From: Cercospora beticola
Taxonomy: Eukaryota; Ascomycota; Dothideomycetes; Mycosphaerellales; Mycosphaerellaceae
Direction of reading: 5' to 3'
DNA: 64,000 nucleotides
Assembly (NCBI RefSeq): GCF_033473495.1
Contig: NC_088943.1
Coordinates: 434,001-498,000 of the forward strand
This document shows positions 48,457 through 62,394 of this stretch, piece after piece. The notes under the pieces were generated by a model. The model was not told the DNA's origin and searched no databases. It saw nothing but the letters and a program-made list of their open reading frames with translations. The position numbers and the translations under genes are program-made. Position 1 is the first letter of the stretch; each line of letters opens with the position of its first letter.

Positions 48457-50254
48457 TCACGCTAAGGCAGACCGAACCACATTTCTCTTCAGATCTCGTC
48501 GTTGGAACCACCACACGAGCCACGTAATGCCGAACTGCGCGACAAACGCACAAGTCGACCAAATGAAACCTTTCCTGAAGATGGGCGCATCGACTTGCGG
48601 ATACGTCAAGAGTGGCAGCCAGGCATTGAAGGCGTAGCCGAAACTGTTCATCAGCCCGAGCACGATACTGCGTTCTTCTGCATCTGCGCCACAGATTTCG
48701 CTGTCATGAAATGTCAGCTCGGTTCAATGGACTGTAAGTAAATCGAGGACTTGAGTACTTACTTCGCCCACGACATACTGATCGGCCCGTACGGGACCGA
48801 CATTCGATAGATGAAGAACGCGAACCATTTCAGGCCGGAAGGAACTGCCCAGATGGCCAGAATGATCGAGTACAGCAGACCGAAGAATGTCGAAACGGAC
48901 ATCCACGCTGCTCGCTGTCTCCAGTAATCCGAGAAAATGGCAATGACCACAGTAGCCACTGCTTGCACAGCTGACTGTGCCGTGGGGATGATGTTGATGA
49001 GCTCGACTGAGTAGCCCGCGTCCTTGAGCCAGAGCGAGAACGGGTTGATGCCGGATGATGGTCCCTGCGAGAGGTTGTCAGCATTGCAGAAATTCACTCC
49101 TCGGACACCAGATCTCTACTTACAGTATTGATGAAGATGATGTACAGGATCGTGAGCAGGTACACATGCCATCTTCCGAAGATGCGCTTCCACGCCGACC
49201 AGCCCAGCTTTGTCCTCGGAGCACGACCGACCGATTCCATACGCTTCTGCGCAAGAACGATTTGATCCTTACGCAGATAAAACGCGCGACTGTTCTCCGG
49301 AAGATCTGGGATCAGGAAAAGACCGGCGATCGCAATCGGCGCGCTGATCACTCCATCCATGATGAACAACCACTGCCAGCCTGTGCCAATCAATCAGTCA
49401 GCGAACAAAACATGCGACTTCATTGCCCGGTTCGACTCACCCGCTAGCCCATGTGTCCCATTCAAACCTTTATACACTCCCGCCTGCAAATATCCACTAA
49501 ACATACTCGCAATCGCCGAACTCGCATGAAAAATACAAGCCCTCTTTGCCAGCTCCGAGGGTTTATACCAACTTCCCAAGATCATATGCGCCGCAGGATA
49601 AAAAATACTCTCAAACAACCCCACAAAGAACCTTATCGCAATCACATGCTCGCTCGTCTTCGCAGCCGCCAAACAAAACGTCAGAATCGTCCAAACCATC
49701 TCACATGAAGGAATCCATATCGAAGGCCGAACTTTGGTGAGAATGATTTGTGAGGGAATTTGTCCGACGACGTAGCCTGTCGTCCACGCCACGTCGACGT
49801 AGTTGATTTGGTTTTGGTTCATGCGGAGGTCCTCTTTCATGCCGCTGACGTAGGCGTTGGCGATGTTGGTTTGGTCGAGGTTTTTGATGAAGTAGCCGAG
49901 GGAGAGGATGATGAGGACGCTGGTATCTAGACGGTGGAGGAAGGCGCTTTCTTCTTTGCTGCGGTTGGGTTCGTAGTCCCAGATGTAGGCGTACCAAGGG
50001 ACTTTGGGTTTTGCGGAGGAAGAATTTGGCGATTGAGGCTCATCGCTAGTGGGAGAGGAGATTTCGCTGGACGCTTGGAGGTCTGTTTTGGCCTCTACCG
50101 TGTAATTGGCCTTTTCCGGAGTGGTCGAGGCCATTTTGACGTTCGTCGTTGACGAGTTGGAGGAGGATGAGATCAGCGGCTGAAGTTCACCATCGTCTCG
50201 CGCGCCGGACGACTCTCGTCTGTTATAGGTAAAGGCTCTGGACTTGCCACTCAT
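48457..50254 (-). CDS. MFS transporter, pantothenate/Liz1-Seo1-like family
   Basis: Plasma-membrane carrier of 538 aa in four exons: 50254-49441, 49380-49124, 49064-48763 and 48700-48457, all in phase. A long polar N-terminus (Ser/Thr/Asn-rich) precedes the first span. Family hallmarks are KNLDQTNIANAYVSGMKEDL, GYVVGQIPSQIILTKVRPS, the PAAHMILGSWYKPSEL loop and SWANEICGADAEERSIVLG (rejoined by the last intron). Members such as Liz1, Fen2 and Seo1 import pantothenate, biotin or related acids; the substrate here is unknown. The two Zn2Cys6 genes downstream on the same strand may regulate it. Confidence 0.92.
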
Positions 50255-51469
50255 TCTCGATTTTCACGCGCGGTCCTCGAATGGGACGATGATAAGAACC
50301 TTATCCCAACCGAAATCAGGTCCCTTGCAGCACATCTTTGCCAAAACTTCTCCCACGCGACAGACCGGGCCTATGCATCTCCAAGCTACGCAAGCAAGCA
50401 AGTGCGCAGCCGATATGCCGGAGAACGTGCTTGGAGGGAACATGCTCTCCCGGCTGAAAAGAGGTACGAAAGTGGGAATCGTGGGCCGTTTCGAGGGTTA
50501 CTAATGGCCAACGTGCTTCGCATCCACCATTGCGACACCTTTCTACACGGCAGGATTGGCGGGATGAGAGACATGAAGTCCACGGACGTACTCCGGTCTA
50601 GCGCGTGATTGGTCTTGGCGTGGATGAGAAGCTCGACAAGCTGGATGGCGCAATAGGTGGATGCTTAGTTGGGCTGTACAGGTGCGTGTGGAGAAACCGG
50701 TTTCGGTGGGTTTGCTTGGCTGGTGTTCGGGATGGCTGTATCAGGTTGGCCGTCTCCATTCGTCGGACTGCTTGAGATGTTTGGCATGTTTAGCATTTTG
50801 CTGCCTACGTGCTTCGTGTTCTCTTAGAGCGGCAAGGATATGTAGCGTCTTTTGGTTGCATTTCCCTCGTCACGATTGCGGGTTGGAGCTGCTCTTATTA
50901 TTCACTGTTGCCGTGCTTGGGCAGTGCAGAAGTCGCGGCTGCAGAAGGCAAGTAGCAGGGTGAGCCAAGCCTGACAGATCCGTTCTGGACATGAGGTACT
51001 TGAGGAAGTTTGTCTCTTTGCGCCGCTCACATCGAAATTTGATCATCGATGCCACTTCATTGCCCGTGAGCACGTTTGATGGCTTTGGGGAAGAGCATCG
51101 AAAAGAGGCTATTGCGACCTCAGCAATAACCGCAGCGAAAGATGTCAACTTGCTGTTCTTTTTCGAGCATGTTGAGAGGGCAAGCGCTATGAGATCGCAT
51201 TGTGTTCGAGGGTGTCTCTCCATGAAGTTGCTGAGGCCGAGATTGCATGCTAGAAAGATGGGAAAAGCTCACATGGTTGGGCGGACCCCGGCGTGATTAC
51301 AGCATCACGTTCGTAATCAGGATCTCAGCAATTTCTGACCATACGGGAGCTCTCGATCTAGCAATACATTGTAATTTCCTGGCGTCCTGTAGCTAGACCC
51401 TAGAGTAAGCGGGAATAATAGCGCTTGCCTACCTTCGCAAATCCAACACCAAGACGCCTCGCTCGAGAA
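50255..51469. other. Intergenic, about 1.2 kb
   Basis: Promoter of the MFS carrier and 3' flank of the NRPS. No gene seen. Confidence 0.5.
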
Positions 51470-54400
51470 CTATTCTGGCCGAACTGCGAGAATAGTAGCT
51501 AGAAATTGCGAAAGCAGCTCCGAGGCACTTCTCGCAGAGAGGAAAGTCGTCTTGTATTCCACCACGACAGAAGCAGTCCTCTCGATGCTTGTGATCTTCG
51601 CTGAAACGGCATACTACAAGATGTCAGTAAACTGGTCGCAATTTTGGTCGCTTGAACTTGTTTTATTACCTCATTCGGATCTTCTCCTCCGATGTCTTCG
51701 AACACAAGACTGGGAGCGCTATCACCGCCACGCTTGACATCCTCGCTTGGACCCACCTGCTGGTAATTGAAGACCGAATCGAAGAGATGGCCACATTTGA
51801 TCTCGTGTTGGATTTCCGCCAGAGAGCAATACTGAAAATCGAGATCTTCAATCATCTGTCTGCGGACTGCCCTGGCCAGCTGGAGGAGGGTCGCGTGTCC
51901 GCTCACGTCGACTCGACATGTGAGCAGATTCGCATAGGCGCCGATGGATCGTTCGATACCGGGGACGGGCAAATCGCGGCCTGCACGAAGGTATCCGAAA
52001 CATACGTCGGCGCTGTGAGTGTATTGATGCAGCATTTGAGCCCAGGCGGATTGGAATAGACTGCTGAGGGTGATGTCGTTCTCGCGACAAAACTGTTCGA
52101 GCCGGGTGTAATCTGTTTCGCTGATTCCTGCATACACCGTCTTCGTGACTGAGCTCGTGGTGTGGGGTGCATCGACGGCTGGAAAATGGCATGGGGACGA
52201 GTCGTTCAACTTTGTCTTCCAATAGTCCAACTGATGAGCTTTATCCATCTTATCAAGCAATTGAGCAAATGCACGCGCGGTGTCGATGAGTTCTAAGTGT
52301 CGTTCGAGGTCAGGCTTGTCGTACGCTCGTTGCCACTCTTCGAGCAGGATCGCGACAGAGGCCCCATCGGTAATTGCGTGGCTCATCTGGAACTGACAGA
52401 TGATCAGACTAGGATCATTCGCGAGCTTGCACAGCAGCAGCCGATGTGGCGGACGCAATGGACTCTGGCCTTCAAGCGAACGCTCGCTTTGCAGCCATTG
52501 TCGCGCTGCAGTCTCAGTAGCCTTCTCCGCAGTGACCACTGTAGCGTGAACGCCTTTCAGAATGATCTGGTGGAACGAGGCAACCGGGTCTGTGTTCTCC
52601 ACAAAGACTGCTCGAAGCGAGGGTTGTGAGTCCACCACGACCTGCCACGCTCGCTCCAGGTCATTCGGCCGCACTGGCAGACCAGATTTCGACGACACGC
52701 GATACGTCTGCGTCGAATTGTATAGTGATGGATCTCTCATCTGGCTTATCAACATGCCGGACACCATGGGCGCGCACGTGACAATGTCCTGCACAGTACA
52801 GTCCTGGTTCGCTCGGCAAATGTCAGGCAGCACAGAGCTTTGCAGATGGTCCAGCTCATCATATGTCAGGCGAGCATTACTGAGATCACTCAAGGTGAGC
52901 TGAGGCTTCGCATCGGCAAGAGTGGTACAGATGTCGGTGAGTGTTGGGACCAGTTGATTCGCCCACTCACGTATCTCCGCTTGTCTTGTGAGGGCTCGAT
53001 TGAAACTAAAGCTGAACGCCGCCTCACCCTTGGTCACGGAAGCAAGTATGACAATGAGGGAGGATGCCGGAAATTCGCCCTGCGCATCCGCACAGTCCAA
53101 GTTAATCGACTGGAGCAACGAGTCCGAGGATTCGAGCTCTTGGAACTGACCCATATAATTGAATTCCACCTCCATGGTCGAGTTGTGTGATTTGAAGGCA
53201 AGTCGGCCGTCTTCATTGAAAAACCGTGCGGCGAAATACTGCCAGCCATTCGCGGGAAGTCGTCTCCTCATGTCTTTGACATGTCTAACCACGCTATGCA
53301 CCGTCTCCGCATCGTGACGCTCGGTAGTCAGGGGCGCCATGGTCGTGAACCATCCAACGGTGCGTGACAAGTCAATATTCTCGTTCCACGGCTCACGACC
53401 ATGTGCTTCGGTGAACATACTGAAAGAATCGCGCTCTGGAAAGATGCGGAAAAAGGCAAGCCACACTGCCGCTTGGAGAAGATCGACAGGGCTGGTACTG
53501 AGCGCAGCGTTGGCAGAGGAGAGCAAGAGTTTGGTGATGTCGCGCCCAATCAAAATGTCCAGCTCTTCGTGGTCTTCATTCTTGTTGGACGTCACGCCAT
53601 CATTGAACCCCCAAAACGATAGCTCGTTCTTGACCGCGGGTGTTGGTAGCACAGTCTTTGCGTCACTGAATATGCTCGACTTCGCCCGGTCCTGCTGTGC
53701 CTCGTTCCACAGCATGAACGAAGTCCCACTCGCTGGAGAAGTCGCATTCGTCAGCCGGTTTTCGAGGTCTCCGGCAATGATGCGCCACGAGACCAAGTCT
53801 ACCACGAGGTGATGCGCGAGCATGATGAGGATCTGGCTGCCGTCTGGAAAATCACACAGCTGCGCGATGAACACTGGGCCATGTTCGATATCCAATGTGT
53901 ATTGTAGTCCTGTTGCCAAATATTCGGCCGCCGCCATATCTGGCACCGTGGACGACATGAACTTGTGAAGAGGCTCCGCTTTGGCATCTGCTGCGGGCAA
54001 GTACTGTACCCAATTACCGGACTCTCGACGAAATCGTGCACGCAACATGGCGTGGTCAGCCACCAGTGCCGACAATGCGTCTGATACTGCCTGAGGTTCG
54101 CAGAAGCACGTAAGCCTTACGGCAAGGTGCTGCAAATACCCGTTGTACACAGATGGTTCAAGTTTGTTTTTGTCGACTTCGGCGAAGAAGATCTGCTGGA
54201 TAGGAGAGCACGCGTAGGAGAAGTCAGTCATTGGTTGGCCGGCCACTTCTGTGCCACTTTCAACGCTCACTTGGGCCTGGTCTGCCAATACCGCAATGCT
54301 TTCGCTCTTCAGGATCTGAGTGACTGTGACCTGGATATCGTCCTCGCGACAGCGTGGTGCCAATCGCATCGCTGAAATGGAGTCGCCTCCGTTTGCCACA

Positions 54401-57400
54401 AAGGATCGATCGAGGATGACATCTCGTGTTGAAGTACCGAGCACGTCAGCAATGGCCTTCTGAATTAGCCGTTCAAGCTCACTGCCAGGTTTTCTCGAAA
54501 GATGCTTCGGCTCGTCGGACAGCAACTCCTTCCTGGATTCCGCAAGAATACGCATCAAACTCCTCGTGTCTAATTTGCCTGCTGAGGTCCTCGGAAGGCT
54601 GGACAGGGCACAAAGCGCCGCAGGAATCATATGAGAAGGCAAATGAAGTGTCAGATGCTGTCGCAGCGCCTCCTTCAACAACGGCAGATCTTCGATATCG
54701 GCAGTGCCCAGTCGCCTCGTACCGTCATGTTTCGCTGAGCCAGGTTGATCAGGGACAGTGAAGAAGCCTACGAGGCGGTTCGAGTAGGGCCCTGTCTCGG
54801 CAAACACGCACACGGCTTGGTCCACTCGGTCATGCTGGGACATGCAGCTTTCAATTTCCCCAAGCTCCACACGCTGGCCAGCAATCTTGATCTGGCTGTC
54901 TTTGCGGCCTTTGAATAACAGATTGCCCGCCTTATCGTAACACACCAAATCACCGGTGCGATACAGCCTACCACTCCGTCCTGGAATGCCGTTTGATCCA
55001 CGGCTCAGCCACGGCAAGTCGTGGACAAATGGTGAGTCTGTTTGATCACAGCTTTGAACGTACCCAGGACCGACCAGTGGCCCTTCGAGCAATAGCTCTC
55101 CTACGCAACCAAGAGGTACAAGATGTCTTCGCTCGTCAACGATCCATGTCTTGCAACCCGCACCTTTGCCAATGCTTCCGCGAAAACCCTGCTCGCAGTT
55201 GATAACCTGTATGGTCGACGTGGATGTACACTCTGACGGGCCGTAGCTGTTGATAAGGGTCGTAAGCTGTGACCATCTCTGTGCATCCTCCGGTGTAAGT
55301 GGCTCGCCGCCTACGTTCATCGTCTCGAGACTCTCTATGACATCGAATGGTAGCATGCGGGCTACTGAGGGGGTGAAGTCTGCAAAAGTTATTCCGAAAC
55401 GCTTGATCGCGCCTACTAGATCATTCGATCGGTCTGTTTCCGAGGGCACACAAAGACAGGCCCCGCTAGTCAGTGCATGTAACAGATTGGACCAGGCTAC
55501 GTCGAAACTGTAGGACGCGAAATCTAACACGCGAGCTTGTCTGGAGGCGCGCGATCTTCCAAGTTGGTAGAAGGGAGCCTGGTGCTTGATTGCACTCGCG
55601 AAATTTGAATGCGTGATCTTGACGCCTTTGGGAGTGCCTGCACTGCCGGACGTGAAGATAATATATAACAAGGCAGAAGTTGATACTGTTGCAAGTCGGA
55701 TTTCGCCGACTTGTGAGTGGAGGATTCCTGTACAGAGTGCATTTTCTAAGCAGACCGACTGGCAATGTATGCCTTGTGCAGCGAGCTCTTCCACTAGCGC
55801 TCCCAGACCTGGTGTCGCAATGACCATTGCGGGTTGAAGGTGTCTGAATATTGCGTGCAATCGACCAGAGGGCTGACGAATGTCCAGAGGAGCAGACACC
55901 GCGCCGACTTTCATTATGCCGAGCATGACCACGGGAGCCCATCCTGTCTTCTCCATCAGCAGCACTACGGTCGCGCCACGACCAATGCCACGCGATATGA
56001 GGTACTGAGCGAATTTCGCCGAGACATCGTCAAGTTCTTGGTAGGACCAGTCGACATCCCAAGCGCAGACCGCCTTTGTAGCTGCGTCCTGCTGTCCTGC
56101 AGTCTGTGATATCCAGTCATGCAGGCACATATTGTAAGTCCTGGGTACCTCCCGATTCCAGTTCCAGATCGTTTCGGCGTGGCTCGAGCAGAGAAAGTCT
56201 AGCTCACTGACGAGGCTGTTCTGAAGGCGTGGATCACACAGCTGCCGCAGAACATGCGCGAGCGTCTCTGCTAGTCGCTTGACCGAAGTTGCAGAGATGA
56301 GTGTGCTGTCGAAAGTGATGTCCATGCTACATTCTGCGTTGCCCAAGTTGCAGACCAGTGTGAGCGCCTGCTCGTCAAAGCTTCCGAGTTCAGAAGCGCC
56401 TGGCTCTGACTGCGGACAGAAGAGTGTTGCACCTGGTGCTTGCGCGGCCGGCTGATGAATATCAATTACGAGCATGGTCTGGAAGGCGCATGCCCGCCTG
56501 CTGTCGTCGTTGATCTTTCGAATTCTGCTCAGGCCATACTGCTCGTGCGGAACGGTGGACACCGCGCCATCCTGTATCTGCCGGAGCAATTGCTCCACGG
56601 TGCAAGTCGTTTCGAGGCGAACACGGACTGGCACGGTGGCGATCGTGGGCCCGAGCATCGAGTCTATACCCGCGACATCCGCCTGACGACCAGACACGAC
56701 GGCTCCAAAAACAATATCGGTGGAATCAGAGTAACGACCAAGCGTTAGGGCGCATGCGGCGCGAACGAGATTCGACGGCGTGATATCTGACGCTGGCCAA
56801 CATACGTCCACGATGCGATGCTGTATCTGTGAGTCCACCCGTGGTCTGTAGGAACGCGATGGGATCGTGGGGAAGACGGTGGTCTCGACACCGCGCATCC
56901 GCGAGGCCCAAAACTCCTCGCTCTCTCGTGAACGAATATTGCTTTGTTCTGCAAATGTAGCGAAAGGCGCTGCTGGTGGCACCGGCCGGCCGTGATAAGA
57001 ATGCTCAATGTTCTGCATGAGGAGTCCCATCGTCCATCCGTCGTAGACGGCATGGTGAAGGACCAACATGAACGTGTGGTGCGACGCGCCGTCTGCTGCG
57101 ACATCACGAATTAATGCACAATGTGCAAGTCGCGTGCCCAGCCCTATATTGTGCTGCAAGCTCTCTTGCCAGTAGGCAGCCGTACTGCAATGCCGGGGTG
57201 CCTCTACGGGCATGTGCTCATCGGCCACAACGACCTGTATCAATCCTTGTCGGCCACCGTCCACGATGCGAGTCCGCAAAATAGGTGTCGAAGCTACCAC
57301 TTCACTGACAGCTCTACCAAACCGAGCCGGGTCAATGTCAGGAAGCAGCTGGAACGACATACGGTTCACGTAGGCATCCTTACGTGTCGTTGTTGCTGCC

Positions 57401-59634
57401 AGCATGTCTTCTTGCAAAGGTGTGCACTTGTAGACCGCCTGTACTCGGTCAGTAGCGATCTGACAAAGGCGGGCGGCCACTGTGATCAAGTCAACTTTGT
57501 CCGAGACGGAAGCTCTCTTGGTAAGTGCATTGGATGAAGAAGCCTCCCGCGGAATCTGTCTCTTGGTCTTGCCGAGCTCCAGCGCCATTTCTTCTAGGAC
57601 CGGCCTTTTGAAGACTGTCGCCACTGATAGTGAGTAGCCTTCTCTGCGGAGGATCCCGACCAGCTTCATGGCAGCCATCGAGTCTCCACCTATGCGTAGG
57701 AAGTTGTCCGCCTCGGCGATGCGATCTTCATTCATGTTCAGTAATTCGGCCCAGAGACGGCGCAAGAGCGCTATGCGTGGAAAGTGCCCAGTTTTCCTCT
57801 CGCTTGTTGTCGTCTCGTGTACGAAGCCATCGCGATCGGCTTTCCCGGCTATCGCTCTCAGGACGGATCTGTCAATCTTCCCACTGCGAGTCATGGGCAT
57901 TGTAGGAAGTGCAATGTAAGCTGCTGGCGCCATATGCCGAGGAATCCGATCGCGCAATGCCAACTCAACGTCTGGTCGTGTTGAGTCAACGAAAGCCTGC
58001 AGCGCGATGGCCTCGTCCTCTTTTGCAGCTTTGGGCAAGTCTGCGACCACGACAAACGCAGCCAGCATTGTTCGCGGGCTCTCTACGACTTCCGCCACGA
58101 CTCGAACAGTGCACGAGGGTCGGACCTCCTCAAATGCTTTCTGAACGTGGTACTCGATATCGCCTAGCTCGATCCGCTGCCCATGTAGCTTGACTTGGAG
58201 GTCTTTACGGCCCACAAAGATCAGAGAACCGTCTGGACGCATGCGGACGAGATCTCCCGTCTTGTACAGACGACCACGGCGGCCGGGTTGAGATGATGTG
58301 CGGCACCCCTGCAGAAGCCATGGAGGATCGCAGATGAAAGCCGCCGACGTCCTATCGGTGTCGTGCAGATACCCGGATCCGATCAGTGGACCTTCCAAGA
58401 GGAGTTCTCCCACACGGCCAATTGGTGCAAGCAGAGAGTCATCCGTAGCGTCCACGACCCATGCGTTCACACCATGACCGCGTCCGATGATGTTAGCTTC
58501 ATCCGCAACGTCGGCAATAGTCGCAGTGGGCGTGGTCTCGCAGGGTCCATACACGTTTTTAATGGCAACATGTGGTAGCCATCGCTCCATGTCGTCCGCT
58601 CGCAGTGGCTCACCTGCGACGATCAGAGTCTTCAGACTGGCGACAGTCTCTTGCGAAAGCATTCGTGCGACTGATGGCGTCAAGTCAACTATGGTGGTGC
58701 CGAAGCGGACGATGGAATCGTCCAGGTCGTCTTGCCGCTCCTGGGAGGATGGGATACAGAGACAAGCTCCACATGTCAAGGCATGTATCATATTAGACCA
58801 AGCGGCGTCGAATGCGTACGATGCGAAGTCGTACACGCGTGAGTCTGGCCGGAAGCCGTGACGCTCTTGCTGGTAGAATATTGCACTGCAGAAATTCTCG
58901 TGTGTGATAACAGCGCCTTTGGGCATTCCAGTGCTGCCGGATGTGTAATTGATGTAGAGCATGTCTGATGGGCTGACGATGGGAAAGCACGAAGTCGCGT
59001 CTTCATTTTGATCGGTGCTATTCCGCTCGTGACTTTTGTCTTGGTCAATTTCAAATTTCGGCGTTCCAGAAACGCACAATTCTCGGTCTTGTATGCTCGC
59101 GAAGTCTTTCTCGATTGACAATATTGGAACTGCGCTACCGATCAGCGTTCTTGCTAGGTCAAGGTGCTCCTTGCCGGCTACCACAAGGCCGGGCCGGGCC
59201 TGCGAGATGATGTCTTCAAGTCTCTGTCTAGGCTGTTGCGTTGGTGACACATCACAATCGATCAGCAATGATGCTCCACCGGCCTTCATCACTGCATAGA
59301 TGGCAAGCGGTGTCCACTTCGATTTTCCCACGAGATGCAGGACTATTGTATTTGGCGCCAGCCCCAGTCCACACAGACGGATTGCGAAGCGCAAGGCGAT
59401 GTCTTCGAGCTCGGCATAAGTCCACTTGCCGTCCCACGCCTCGATTGCCACTTTATCTGGTTGTTTCTTCACTTGTGCCGATATCAGGTCGTGGACACAT
59501 TGTCTGTGAGCTCGAGGCATTGCGCCATTGATCTGCCAAATGGCTTGCAGGTCCTCGTCGGTGATCAGGTTCGAGCACGCCATGTTGTCAGCTTCTTCTG
59601 TCCCCTCTGGTTGTCGCTCAAAGGTCGGAAACAT
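51470..59634 (-). CDS. Two-module NRPS, A-T-C-A-T-E-C
   Basis: Non-ribosomal peptide synthetase of 2,702 aa. A 2,655-codon exon (59634-51670) plus a 48-codon last exon (51613-51470), joined by an intron with a CTGAC branch, completes the final domain. Reading through to 51499 would lose that ending. Domains in order (approximate residues): A1 45-560 (YTSGSTGMPKG), T1 near 670 (IGGDSM), C1 730-1150 (HHAVYDG), A2 1180-1680 (FTSGSAGTPKG), T2 near 1750 (NGGDSI), epimerase 1800-2230 (HHLVVDLVSW), terminal C 2260-2700 (SHAITDG). There is no loading C domain and no thioesterase. The last C domain has Ser for the first His, common in fungal release/cyclisation domains. It should join two residues, epimerise the second and cyclise. 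Substrates are unknown. Confidence 0.95.
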
Positions 59635-60723
59635 CGTGGGCAGCTCTATTGAGAGATAAGCGGATTGCGCGGGAGCAGCGTGAATTTGTGGTCCAAAGAG
59701 GTATCGGCATTGTGACAGCGCTGCACGACGATCTCTGGCGGTTGACAACCTTCTTTGGTCCCACAATGAGCTCCTGGGTATTATCACTCACAGGCCCGGT
59801 TCCTGCATTGTCCCGAAAAGGTTTAAACTCGACGCTGCGTGCGAAGTGGGATGACCTAAGAGGTTGGGAATGTGACGTGTCTCATTAGCTCAGCGTCTAC
59901 TTGGCTCGTATATGCAGCTGCGAGTCTATAACCTCTGCTTTTTGTTACTGCTGAGTTTGCTGGTCCGTTGTTGTGACCAGCGGTGTCAGCAACGATCAGC
60001 TTGCCCATTGGGTCGGAAGTGCCTCCGCGGTTGCGATCTGCCATTCTCCACCGTGACGATGCGCAAGACATCGGCCAACTTCGAGCTTTACCGTTTATGG
60101 CCGACTCCAGGCGGAGGGCAGATTGACAACTGGTCTTTCCTCAACAAAAATGCGGCAACACCTGTGACTTTCGAGACCAAAGGATACATGTTGATGTGCT
60201 TATCCGCTGTCAGAAATCGAGACCTGCTTCCAGTTTTGCTCGATCGCCAGTATGCCTAGAAAGCGTCAAACCACTTCCACGGCAAATATCTCAAATGGGA
60301 ACTCGAACGAAGGTCGTTATGTTATTGCGACAAATGAAGGTGCTGGCAGCGAAGCTGTTTTCATCGTCCGTGGAAAGTCTAGAGTTGAAGTCTTTGTGAA
60401 CCCTGATTCCGTTGATTCAAACAGATGGTAGGCAGTGGATGTACGCTATGACTGCGCATGTGTTTGCAGCTGGAGTATTGTGGCCACAGTCGTCGAACTC
60501 GAGAAATCTTGTGATTGCGAACGGCGGCTGTATGGGATACCCTGAGTTTTGTTACAATCATGTGCCTGGTGCTTAGTCGATCTCCCGGCGTACCAATCGC
60601 AGCAGAAATGGCGGCTGGTGCTCAACCCAAGTAGTGTGTTCGTACCGTGCCTGCTTTAAGTGCGAGAAACTGCACGAGACGCAGCGGACGTGGTGAGATC
60701 ACAGGACCCTCGACGCAAGGTGA
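59635..60723. promoter_or_regulatory. NRPS upstream region, about 1.1 kb
   Basis: Promoter of the NRPS and 3' flank of the regulator. The frame upstream of 59634 stays open to 59787 but lacks an ATG. No other gene recognised. Confidence 0.45.
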
Positions 60724-62394
60724 TCAATCAACATGCCAAAGAGTAGACAACGCTTGATTGGCCATCCATTCCCGGGTCCGAGGACTATGCGGCGCCTGCG
60801 ACGAGTCTGACCACTGACTGGGTGTCGAGATCTGACTGATCTGAGCTTGCTCGACTCTTCTTTCCAAGGGCAGCGAGTGCTCGGTGAGGAATTTCACCAT
60901 CCACTGATCGACACGATGGGTGGCTGAAGTGTCGCTTTGCAGGCAAGCTTCCTGGAAAAGCAGAAGTCGTTTCATCTGTTGCAGTATTTGTCAGCTGTCG
61001 TTCGAGATTGGGAGACATCCAGCGCTTACAATGTGATCCAGACATGGCCAATATTTCCTCATATCTATCAAAGCGGCAAAGTTGGACAGCAAGTCCGCAC
61101 GTGCCTGCTTCAGCTCATCGTCGCGCCCGAAGAGCAGAGTGTGAAGGTGCACGGAGGACGAGACCACAGTCAGATGCGCGATTGTTGGGAAGATGACTTC
61201 GTAGCCTGTGGTTTCCCTGGATTTCCGAAGGAGCTGACTATACGATGACGCGTGCTGTCTGCAGCTCCTCGCATAGGCATGCGCAACGGTCGACGTAGTA
61301 GAGCTCGTACCAAGGTAACGGAAGTAAAGCAGGGTGGAATAGTGGTGATATCCCAGGTGAAGTGAAACGAATGGCCCGCCAAGGTCTCGGGATTTGTGTG
61401 ACTCCATATTGGCGTGGGACTCAGTGGTACCGGGTGGGAGTGTGGCAGGCCAGTCGTCCAGTTGACGAGCGATGTGTGCAACTCTACGGTCTGCTTCCTC
61501 TGCATCGATGGAATGCCCAGCCACGAGTCGGTTCAATTGATGAATGGGGCCAAGCAGATCGACGAGGCGAATCATGTGAGCCCACAGTCCTTCCTTCAGT
61601 GCAGTCGCTGGTAAGGGTGGCTCGCCGAGCTCCAGACGCTGGAACGTGAATTCATCAAAGGGCAAGGGCATGTCGGTGGGCTCCGTGGGTGTCAGTTGCC
61701 GCGGGATGCCTAGGCCAGCAGAGCACCAGTTGTCTGCCATGACCAAGGTCCACCAGATCCGGCAATTTGTCTCACGCTGTATGAGGCCCAGTGAGGGATC
61801 TGGCCGGTGTAATCCAAGGATCTGAGCCATCCGGTTGGCGATTCCAAAGTACAGAGTCTCCAGATGGGGTGCCAGCTCGGCGGCATATATGTTCGCCAGA
61901 AGAATGTACGCCTGGACGTTCTCGATACGGATTTGCTCGATTTGACCTTGCAGCACGCGCTTTGCCCGCACAGTGACAGTCGCAGCCATCTCACGGATAT
62001 GTGGTTTCGAAGAAAGTCGAGAGCCCAGCGCGCACAAATTCAACAGCAGGGCGGAGGATATGGATCTCTGGCGTACTGATGTCCACAGCGAGGATACGTG
62101 GAACAGGCTGTGCGGGCGGTCGTGTATGAGCGTCAAGTAGGAGCCGAGCATGTCCTCAATGACCGCCTCGCCATACTCCTGGAAGATGGAGGTGGAAGTG
62201 GGGTCCGCATTTCGAGCTGTCGGAGTGGCATCTGTCATGGCATCTGGCCTTGACAAGACTGGAGCATTTCCGTGACGTTCGAGAGAACAAGTTCCGTTTT
62301 TCCGCGTGCAGTACGTGCACTTCTTCTGTCCATCGGCGCGAATACACCGCCGTTTCGTGATGCGGCATTCCGTGCAAGCTGTCGGTCTGCGCAT
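60724..62394 (-). CDS. Zn(II)2Cys6 transcription factor, probable NRPS cluster regulator
   Basis: Two exons, 62394-61030 and 60975-60724 (intron with a GTAAGC donor, GCTGAC branch and CAACAG acceptor), give 538 aa. The zinc cluster is at the very N-terminus: CTECRITKRRCIRADGQKKC with two further cysteines. The fungal-specific TF domain follows (LYFGIANRMAQILGLHRPD, CRIWWTLVMADNW). It is the only gene directly upstream of the NRPS, on the same strand, so a pathway-specific activator role is likely but inferred from position. Confidence 0.9.

Noticed and set aside
51499..51669. NRPS reading straight through to a stop at 51499
   Set aside because: The spliced ending restores the conserved end of the terminal C domain (YAVSAKITSIE...), while the read-through residues look random.
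59635..59787. Longer NRPS N-terminus
   Set aside because: No ATG in this part; the first one is 59634, just before the A-domain linker.
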